Source of the DNA: Leptodactylus fallax
Lineage: Eukaryota; Chordata; Amphibia; Anura; Leptodactylidae
DNA: 64,000 nt
Assembly (NCBI GenBank): GCA_947044405.1
Contig: CAMRHE010000656.1
Coordinates: 77,001 to 141,000, forward strand
Reading direction: 5' to 3'
Made by a program: the position numbers and the translations under genes. Below the pieces are notes generated by a model. That model was not told the origin of the DNA, did not search any database, and saw only the letters and a program-made list of their open reading frames with translations. Shown here one piece after another: positions 56,463 through 64,000 of this stretch; the stretch's first letter is position 1; the number at the start of each line of letters is the position of its first letter.

Positions 56463-56785
56463 TTAAAGGTGTTGTATGGGATTAAAAAAAAAAAAACAAA
56501 GAAACATACTCACCTGTCCCCAGTGCTCCGGTGTCTGCGGTCCAGTCCTGCTGCTTCGGTGTTTTCTTCTGGTGGAAGTCCCAGCCGCACGTGACTGCTG
56601 AGGCCAATCAGTGGTCTCAGCAAAGGACACGGGACATCACAGGTAGTGACGACATGGGTCTTATCCTTCTGGAACAGCAGGACCTGGGAGGCACCAGGAA
56701 CAGGTGAGTATGTTTATTTTTTTTAAATTTTTTACACCTTTCCTGGCCTCATATAAAAAAAGGTTATTCCGGAGCACCCCTTTAA
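56463..56785. mobile_element. TTAA-flanked MITE, 323 bp
   Basis: TTAAAGGTGTTGTATGGGAT at the left; the inverse of the right end reads TTAAAGGGGTGCTCCGGAAT. TTAA intact on both sides. The interior has ATACTCACCTGT../..ACAGGTGAGTAT as a second inverted pair, with a GC-rich middle. Confidence 0.8.
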
Positions 56786-57795
56786 GTGGCGTGGTGGCAG
56801 CTCTGTGTATAGATGTGTTGTTGTAGAAGAATGCTTCACTCCTGCATTGCCTAGTGTGTGACAATTGCGCTGGAAGGGAGTGTGGAAGTGGAGTAACCCC
56901 TTTTTATGATCGCATGTGTGTGTAAGGCGTACAGATACCCCACAGAATTATTAAACAGGGAGCGGATATACCTTGTGTGTGAGACCTCTTATTCCTGACA
57001 GGGACACTCTAAAAATTGTTAATAAAAGGTGGACATACATCTTTATGTGTATGGCAAAAAAATGAATCCATAGGCATTGCATGTGCTGCCCTATAATGTC
57101 TCTGTGAGGCACCACATTACCTGGGTAGTAAGACGTCAGGCGGAGCATGGCACATTTTTTTCTCCAATATTTGTGTTTCTCGGTAATGAAGTATCGAAAC
57201 ATGAGGAAAAGCCCCAATGTCTAGTCCCATATAATAATGGGTTCCATATTATAGATCCACTACATACACTAAAAGTTAGGTTTATATTTTATTTCATGAA
57301 TATTTGTGTAACATCTGCGCCCATTTGGACTTCGACGCCATCATCCGGCCGCATGCTACTTGGTTGCTGGCTATTGTGACTCTGTCCTCGCTAAGCGTTT
57401 CTCTTGCTAGTGTATATTATTACTGACTTCTGACCTCTGGCTTTTCTTGTGACTATTCTTTTGGATTGCGATTTGGTACTTCTTTGTCTCTCTGGCTTTA
57501 ACCCTTGGCTTGCTGACTCCTCTTGTGTGTTGTTTGTCTTGTCCGTGTTTTGTGTTGTCACTTACCTAAGAAGGGACTGGCACCCAGTTGTCCGCTGTCA
57601 CCTAGAGCAGTGAGGCAAGTAGGCAGGGACAAGGGGTGGGTTCAGCTTAGGACTCACTGTTTCTGTCATTCCCTTCCTCCCAGGTTTCAGCAGCAGCACT
57701 GGGGAATTGCTCAACTGACAATTCCCTTACAATTTGATAATGTTTAATATAATAATTATATTCCTGTTACTAATGGCTATTTTTTTTCACATTAG
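56786..57795. other. Upstream of olfactory receptor gene; no other gene recognised
   Basis: Non-coding. The last bases (GGCTATTTTTTTTCACATTAG, ending at 57795) form a strong splice acceptor directly before the receptor ATG. That fits the common arrangement of a spliced 5' leader in front of a single coding exon. The upstream leader exon was not found. Confidence 0.5.
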
Positions 57796-57799
57796 GGGA

Positions 57800-58726
57800 A
57801 TGACGGTTAGTAATGGTTCAGTGACAGAGTTTATTCTCCTCGGTTTCCCATCTCTCATCTCTGCGCAAATTATATTATTTTATGCATTTCTTATGTTTTA
57901 CATTTTGACTCTTAGTGGAAATTTCTTAATCATCCTCATAACTTTAGCCAGTAAGGCCCTTCACACTCCAATGTATTTTTTTCTCTGTAATTTGTCAGTT
58001 CTTGAGATTTTCTACACATCAGTCACTATTCCAAAAATGCTTCTTAACTTTATACTGAAGACCACCTCCATTACATTCCATGCCTGCATGGTACAAGTGT
58101 ATTTTTTCATTGCGCTCGGCAGCATAGAGTGCACATTACTTGCTCTAATGGCTTATGACCGATATGTTGCTGTATGTAATCCATTACACTATGTCCTGGT
58201 CATGAACAATAAAACATGTGTAGCATTAGTTTGTGGCTCCTGGATGAGTGGCTTTCTTAATTCCATGGTTCACACTGTCTCTACCTTCCAGCTACCCTTC
58301 TGCTCCTCCAACAGGATAAACCAGTTTTTCTGTGACATCCCACCATTACTTAAGGTGGCTTGTGGTAATACATTGCCCAGTGAAGTTGTTCTTTTTACAG
58401 TTGGAGGAGCTTATGGATTTGGCTCATTCCTTTCAACCGTAATATCCTACGTTCATATTATATCCACAATTTTGCAAATCAAATCTACAGAAGGTCGAAA
58501 GAAGGCCTTCTCTACTTGTACATCCCATCTTACTGTTGTGACCTTATTCTTTGGGACATCTTTTTCTGCCTATCTGAAACCTACATCTAGGTATTCATCA
58601 GAAGAAGGGAAGCTGGTTCCTGTGTTTTATGCTGTTATTACGCCTACATTAAATCCCATAATATATACACTGAGGAACATGGAATTTAAAAATGCATTTA
58701 AGAAAGTTATGGGATTTAAATTTTAG
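57800..58726 (+). CDS. Class II olfactory receptor, intact, 308 aa
   Basis: Seven-transmembrane GPCR of olfactory neurons that couples to the olfactory G protein. The start at 57800 gives MTVSNGSVTEFILLGF; the 22 codons upstream in frame lie in the presumed intron. Motifs in order: N-glycosylation NGS, GN in TM1 (LSGNFLIIL), PMYFFLCNLSVLEI (TM2), MAYDRYVAVCNPLHY at the end of TM3, SYVHIISTIL (TM5-6), KAFSTCTSHLTVV (TM6), PTLNPIIYTLRN (TM7). The length is normal for the family (about 305-320). The coding region is one exon with no stop. The LEI..Y and ECTLLALMAYDRY phrases recall the OR6/OR10/OR11-like groups; the subfamily is inference. No second receptor lies in the window. Confidence 0.95.
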   Translation: MTVSNGSVTEFILLGFPSLISAQIILFYAFLMFYILTLSGNFLIILITLASKALHTPMYFFLCNLSVLEIFYTSVTIPKMLLNFILKTTSITFHACMVQVYFFIALGSIECTLLALMAYDRYVAVCNPLHYVLVMNNKTCVALVCGSWMSGFLNSMVHTVSTFQLPFCSSNRINQFFCDIPPLLKVACGNTLPSEVVLFTVGGAYGFGSFLSTVISYVHIISTILQIKSTEGRKKAFSTCTSHLTVVTLFFGTSFSAYLKPTSRYSSEEGKLVPVFYAVITPTLNPIIYTLRNMEFKNAFKKVMGFKF

Positions 58727-58776
58727 ATGCATTGTAGTTATGTGCATTGATATTGATAACCTGAAATATGGGCCAT

Positions 58777-58782
58777 AATAAA
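58777..58782 (+). other. Candidate polyadenylation signal of the olfactory receptor
   Basis: AATAAA about 50 bp after the TAG stop, in an AT-rich context. Position is plausible; use is inferred. Confidence 0.5.
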
Positions 58783-60097
58783 TCTTGAGGTAGGCATTAG
58801 AATTTTTGGTGATGCTGTATTTAAATGTCATGTTATTTTCTATATTTAAAAAATTCTAATAACCTTGCAATTCCAACTCTTGCCACTAAGCCTAAAATAG
58901 TTTTTGACATCCTGTCTCCTAGAGATGGACCATGTGCCATAGACACAATGGTCTAGAGCAGACCATATTTACTTCTATGGGAGAGTTTTCTAGGTAAGTC
59001 CTGTGACCTGGGTTATATATATTATACTGTACAAATTATGTGTCTAGTTATAGTCTCAGCATATTATTAGCTTAGTGGCCAGAATCAGAACTGCTGAATT
59101 TTTAGGAATTTTATAAAACAAAGATAATATGTCAATTTTTAAAAAAATTTCACCAAATCAACAACAATTCTTTAAAAATATGTTTATCATAAAACTTGAT
59201 TTAAAAAAATAGGTAATTGTCTGATAATGTATTCCCTTTAAAATACAGCACCCTAATGATTAAGAAACACTTTATTTATTTTTTTTTATTTTGGCTATAC
59301 TAATTCAAATTGGAGGTTTCTTGGTGTGCTGTGTGCAAAAATTTACTGTCCATTTTCTCCTGTAGATATCAGGTCCAGAGCTACTCCACATGACTAATTC
59401 TCCGGCACTCAATTCATCTGCCATGAGGCAAGTCCCTAAGGAGCAGCACTGGCAAGCGGCTTGGGTGCAGATAGTGAGTGCAAAACTGCAGTACTGTCTA
59501 CCCCTGAGCAACGGCCTCTAAATCTCCCCCAGCACCCCCCTCCCCATAGTGTTATAGTGTACAATTACTGTACTTACAGAGCAGTGATGTGGCGGGCGGG
59601 ACATCCTCTTGTACACAGACTGAGCACATATTTTTTCCTCTCAGCGTACCATAGACTAGCGATCGAGGTTCTGGAAGGAAGATAGAAGATGCACACAGGC
59701 AGTGTGCAAGAGAAGTTCCTGCCAGCTGCATCTCTGCTACAGAGGATTGAATGCATACCTCCCAACTGTCCCAGATTCAGCGGGACAGTCCCAGATTCCG
59801 TGTCCTGTCCCACTGTCCCCGTTGGCGGGAGATATGTCCTGGTTTCTACTGATCTGCACCAGGAAGATGCAGATGAGTTGAATACAATAGTGAAGCAGGA
59901 GCCGTCTGCGGGACAGCTCCTGCCTCACCACTGTGCCCCCTGTGTGCGCCGGCCCCGGGAACTGTAGGTGCGATGTGATGACGTCACTTACATTGCGCTT
60001 GCAACTCCCTGAAGACTCTGAGAGAAGAGACTGCTGAGAGAGCAGCAGGGAAGCGAGGAGAAGTGAGTATCACTTTTTTTTATGATTGTTACCAGGA
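58783..60097. other. No gene recognised; repeat-like CCTCCCAACTGTCCC segment
   Basis: 59750-59840 contains CATACCTCCCAACTGTCCC, with CAGATTC.GCGGGACAGTCC in near-tandem copies. It is a phrase familiar from amphibian interspersed repeats. The rest shows nothing specific. Confidence 0.45.
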
Positions 60098-60358
60098 GGA
60101 AGACATTAAACTATGGGGGCAGATCAGGGATCAGGGGGGCATTAAACTGGGGGGTCAGATGAGGGGGACATTAGACTGTGGAGCCAGATGGAAGAAGACA
60201 TTAAACTGTTGACACAGATGAGGAGGACAATAAACTGTAGGGACAGATGGAGGGGAACTGGGGGGCTAGATGAGGGGGACAATAAACTGTGGGGGTAGCT
60301 GAAGGGGGACATTAAACTGTGGTGGCACCAGTAGAATGACATTATAATGTTGGGGCAT
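60098..60358. repeat. ~42-bp tandem repeat (GGGGGACATTAAACTGTGGGG)
   Basis: About six units of GACATTAAACTGTGG.G.CAGATGAGG, with increasing decay to the right. Confidence 0.85.
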
Positions 60359-61326
60359 ATCATATTAGGGTGACTGTAGGGGCACAACTTTTTTCCACAA
60401 TAAAAAAAAACACATAGTATAATAGTTATATTGATGGACACATTAAAAAGATATTGTTCTTGTAAGGCAATATAGAAACACAAGAATATAAATTGTGGTT
60501 ACATAGTGTTCCAGTACCACTGATGGTCCAAGACAGTAAAACAGTTATTGTAAGAATTCCTGGTGGACCCATGCTATAAATTTCCTCAAATAGCTGGGGA
60601 GAAATCCTAAAAAAAATGTTTATTCTTACAGACCAGAATATATAATATTGTTTCAGAATTCTGAATCTCTTTTGATGTTACTTAGTAAATTTGTGCCTGT
60701 AGACCGTATCATGGACCAAAAAGACAAATTTTGTAACACAGATGTATGTAGTTTGCATTTATTGTTTGGATCACATGGATCCTTTTCTGTTACAGTATCA
60801 TTTTTAGTGTCTTCGTTAAAAAGGAGTTAAAGATCACCCCCAAACATGGGCTTCATATAATATATGTTTTGATGTTTATGAACCTCTGCGTGTAAAGAAT
60901 ATTTCTGTGCAATGACAGCAAGATTTTTTTTTAGACATTTCTAAAGTTCTCTTTAATTACTTAATTTCTCTTTCTTTTTTTTTCTTCTTTATTGCTGTCA
61001 TTTTAAACTACAAAGATTTGACATATCTAAAATATGTAATGGCAATATGGCGTATATAATCATAAGGGTCACATAGGATTATTATAGGCTTCTTAGGTTT
61101 CACAGTGAGTCAATAGTGGGGGCCCTGTATCTTTGTAAACATAGTGATGATCACTATTGATTAAAATAGTATTTCCACCATTTAAAATGGTGCATTCAAA
61201 ATATGAGCATGGACTGATTTTTATCCACTGGGAGTAAGCAGAATGAATGACAACAAGCGAAGATTTAGAAAAACTGTGAGGGATGTATACAAAAAGCATA
61301 TTGGAAAATTGTACAACTTTTTATTA
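60359..61326. other. No gene recognised
   Basis: AT-rich, short frames only. Confidence 0.4.
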
Positions 61327-61328
61327 TA

Positions 61329-62904
61329 CAGTGGCATACAAAAGTTTGGACACCCCTAGTCAAAATGAACGGTTAAGCAAGTTGAAAATAAAATGATTTT
61401 CAAAAGGCATAACATTAAAGATGACACATTCCCAACGTATTTTTTGGAAAAAAAAAATTCATATTTTACATTTTCAAAATAACAAAAGATTAAAATGGCC
61501 CGATGCTAAAGTTTGGGCACCCTGCTTAGTTAGTACCTGGCAGCATACCCTTTGGTAAGTATCACAGCTTGTAAACGCTTTTTGTAGTCAGCCAAGAGTC
61601 TTTCAATTCTTGTTTGAGGGATTTTCATCCTTCTTCCTTGGAAAAGTCTTCTAGTTCTGTGAGATTCCTGGCTCGCCTTGCATGTACAGCTCTTCTAAGG
61701 TCTAGCCACAGATTTTCAATGATGTTCAGATCAGGGGACTGTGAGGGCCATGGTAAAACCTTTAGCTTGTGCCTTTTTAGGTAGTCTATGGTGGATTTTG
61801 ATGTGTGTTTAGGATCATTATCCATTTGTAGAAGCCATCCTCCTCCTCCTCTTTTCAATTTCAGCTTTTTTACAGATGGTGTTATGTTTGCTTCAAGAAT
61901 TTGCTGAAATTTCATTGAATCCATTCTTCCCTCTACCTGTGAAATGTTCCCTGTGCCATTGGCTGCAACACAACCCCAAAGCAGGATTGATCCACCCCCA
62001 TGCTTAATGGTTGGAGAGATGTTCTTTTCCTGAAATTCTGTGCCCTTTTTTCTCCAAACAAACCTTTGATCATAGTGGCCAAAAAGTTCCTTTTTAATCT
62101 CATCGGGCCACAAGACTTGTTTCCAAAATGCATCAGGCTTGTTTAGACATTCTTTTGCAAACTTTTGACACTGAATTTTATGGTGAGGATTAAGGACAGG
62201 TTTTCTTCTGATGACTCTTCCTTGAAGGCCATATTTGTGCAGGTATTGCTGAACAGTAGAACAATGTACCACAACTCCAGAGTCTGCTAAATCTTCCTGA
62301 AGGTCTTTTGCAGTAAAGCAGGGGTTCTGATTAGCCACTCTGGCAATCCTATGAGCAGCTGTCTCTGAAATTTTTCTTGGTCTTCCAGACCTTATCTTGA
62401 CCTCCACTGTTCCTGGTAACTGCCATTTCTTAATTATATTTTGAACTGAGGAAAGGGCAACTTGAAAACGCTTTGCCATCTTCTTATAGCCTTCTCCTGC
62501 TTTGTGGACCTCAACCATTTTCATTTTCAGAGTGCTAGGCAGCTGCTTAGAAGAACACATGGCTGCTGTTTTTTGGCACAAGGTTAGAGGCGGCTGGGGA
62601 TTTATAAAGCCTTTCCTAACGATGATAGTGAAAACGCCATAACCCTAACTGGCTATTTAAGGTCTGAGACCTTGGTCAAAGTTATCTGATCACTCAAATC
62701 TACGCGGATTCCCACACTTTTTCCCTTTTTCACTCTAAAATTGTACTAAGGCATAATAATACACTGATATTGCTTAAAATTATAGACAAGTGTGTTTAAT
62801 CTTTAACTTTATGCCTTTTAAAGATAATTTCATCTTCAACTTGCTTAACTGTGCACAAAACAGTCATTTTGACCAGGGGGTATCCAAACTTTTGCATGCC
62901 ACTG
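61329..62904 (-). mobile_element. Tc1-G: Tc1/mariner element, 1576 bp
   Basis: Left end CAGTGGCATACAAAAGTTTGG with TA at 61327-61328. The right end is the inverse (CCAAACTTTTGCATGCCACTG), but its flank is TG instead of TA, a mutated target copy. Internal matches (CAAGTTGAAAAT.. / ..ATCTTCAACTTG) extend the inverted repeat to about 90 bp or more. One transposase frame lies within. Confidence 0.92.
61520..62581 (-). pseudogene. Tc1-G transposase with a late frameshift, DD34E
   Basis: Open from the ATG at 62581 to a premature stop at 61625 (318 aa): helix-turn-helix, a SGRPRK linker, LWPDEIKKELFG (first Asp kept, the preceding Ser changed to Pro), KHGGGSILLWGC, QMDNDPKHTSK, WPSQSPDLNIIENLW. The Asp-Glu spacing is the classical 34. 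At the KEEG stop the DNA reads GAAGAAGGATGA where the family has a Trp codon, so one base is missing. Past that point the other frame would supply the usual C-terminal end down to about 61520. It lacks the last ~30 residues. Confidence 0.9.
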
Positions 62905-62932
62905 TGCCAGCAATAACATTGGTCTCTAAATA

Positions 62933-63348
62933 CAGTAATACCTCGTACATTCGCAAGGTTAGGTTACAGAGCGGGTCGCGGATCGCGAGGAATCGCGAAT
63001 GTTTGGTACAAGTGCTTAGAAGCGCTTACAATGCCGATTTCTAATGTTTAACCCCTAAATATCAATAAACTTTACCCTACAGTACTGTACAGTATACTAA
63101 AGTATACTGTACAGTACTGTATATTAATACATTCATTCACTTTTCTTATACACTCACAGTAAAATGAAACTAATTACCGGGTACGTAACGAACAGGACGC
63201 TACTACCCAATAGCGAAGGTGTTTTTTTTAATTAAATTTCACAGATCTGAGAAAAAAAGAGCAAAATCTATATATGTTAGTTGCCAAAAAAATATCGCGA
63301 ATCTGTGAATTCGCAAATTCGGAAACGTGAGTGTACGAGATATTACTG
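62933..63348. mobile_element. pogo/Tigger-type MITE, 416 bp
   Basis: Left CAGTAATACCTCGTACATTCGC and the inverse of the right end, CAGTAATATCTCGTACACTC, are matching inverted repeats, flanked by TA (62931-62932 and 63349-63350). 'CAGT.ATACCTCG' ends with a TA target are typical of Tigger-like elements. No transposase. A palindromic ACAGTACTGTACAGTATAC cluster lies near 63080-63125. Confidence 0.85.
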
Positions 63349-63602
63349 TATATTTATTTATTGGTCTGTAAGTGGCCAACCCCTTATTCTCCTACTTAAC
63401 CTCTGTATCTCTATTTCACAATATCTGCTTCCAGTCTCTATCCTGAAGAGCAGCCCTTAATTTGGGAAAATTTTTAAAATTAAAGGATTTTGCCTTCACA
63501 AAGTTTGTTTGTTTTTTTACAATTTAGGTGGAATCTAATTAGATTATGGTCACAATTACCAAGGTTTTCGCCAACAGTGACATTTCCAACAAGTTCATAT
63601 CA
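63349..63602. other. No gene recognised
   Basis: Non-coding AT-rich sequence. Confidence 0.4.
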
Positions 63603-64000
63603 TTAACCCCTTCCCGACATCCACCATAATAGTATGATGGATGCAGGGTCTTTAAAGATGGTGGACGCTCTACTGCAGCGTGGCCTCCATATCAACTGGG
63701 TCTCCACTGGATTCTACAGCGGAGACCCGGCGTTAATGCCCACATTCAGAGTACCTTTACTAATGCAGGCCAGCTCCTGTGCGGCGAGATCGCAGGAGCC
63801 AACCTGTTCTTCTGACAGCCGGGAGCCTTAGGAAGGCTCCCAGGCTTGTCACTGCATTATATAGCTATTAAGGCTGGTCTAACAAAAGATTGACCAGCTT
63901 TAACAGCTATGAAGCGAATATCCCATAGACATTTATGCGACTTGCAATCAAATGATTGCAGGTTCAAGCCCCCTAGGGGGGGCTAATAAAATAGTAAAAA
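63603..64000 (+). repeat. TTAACCCCTTCCCGACATCC-type interspersed repeat, cut by window end
   Basis: Starts ATTAACCCCTTCCCGACATCC.CC.TAATAGTA.G, the same head as the repeat at 24052 and similar to 26939. It ends within GATTGCAGGTTCAAGCCCCCTAG, which is inverse to 50000-50060. No coding capacity. Confidence 0.7.

Overview
This is a vertebrate nuclear window, most likely from an anuran amphibian. The evidence is introns with GT-AG junctions, a KRAB-type C2H2 zinc-finger gene whose KRAB box resembles the frog 'KEIHG.LISLG' form, a single-exon class II olfactory receptor, and a very dense load of DNA transposons of kinds common in frogs and fish. The species call is inference. Prokaryotic features (operons, ribosome binding sites, CRISPR arrays) are absent, and no tRNA or rRNA gene was seen apart from the tRNA-like head of a SINE.

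Layout. 60-4800 is a degenerate ~70-bp AT-rich minisatellite broken by two Tc1/mariner elements, Tc1-A1 (989-2555) and Tc1-B (2855-4477). 5925-9165 holds a second tandem repeat (exactly 120 bp) in two orientations, broken by a 5'-truncated LINE (5993-7180, minus strand). 9806-17509 carries a V-SINE with target-site duplication (TSD), an old Tc1 relic, a TTAA-flanked MITE and two hAT-type non-autonomous elements. 18681-34951 (+) is one KRAB zinc-finger gene that I could assemble across nine coding exons. Every intron after the KRAB-A exon is phase 1, and the summed coding length of 1593 nt gives 530 aa plus a stop. Its 7.4-kb last intron contains a ~5.4-kb composite repeat (26939-32308) that includes a ~390-bp repeat family. 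34952-42700 is non-coding, with a 671-bp fold-back element. 42738-49603 is a transposon pile: a Sleeping Beauty-like Tc1 fragment, a MITE, an L1/Tx1-like LINE tail, Tc1-E with a DIRS-type recombinase relic inside it, and Tc1-A2, a near-identical inverted partner of Tc1-A1. 52617-56266 is an 1886-bp hAT-type element with a perfect 8-bp TSD, followed by Tc1-F. 57800-58726 (+) is an apparently intact olfactory receptor gene. 61329-63348 holds Tc1-G and a pogo/Tigger-type MITE, and the window ends inside another copy of the TTAACCCCTT-type repeat.

Only two host genes are supported: the KRAB-ZNF gene and the olfactory receptor. They have unrelated jobs (nuclear DNA binding and repression versus odorant sensing) and nothing suggests they act together. 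Everything else is repeat-derived. The eight Tc1-like copies represent seven families. Two copies (A1 and A2) have fully open transposases with a complete DDE triad. The other six carry specific inactivating lesions described below.
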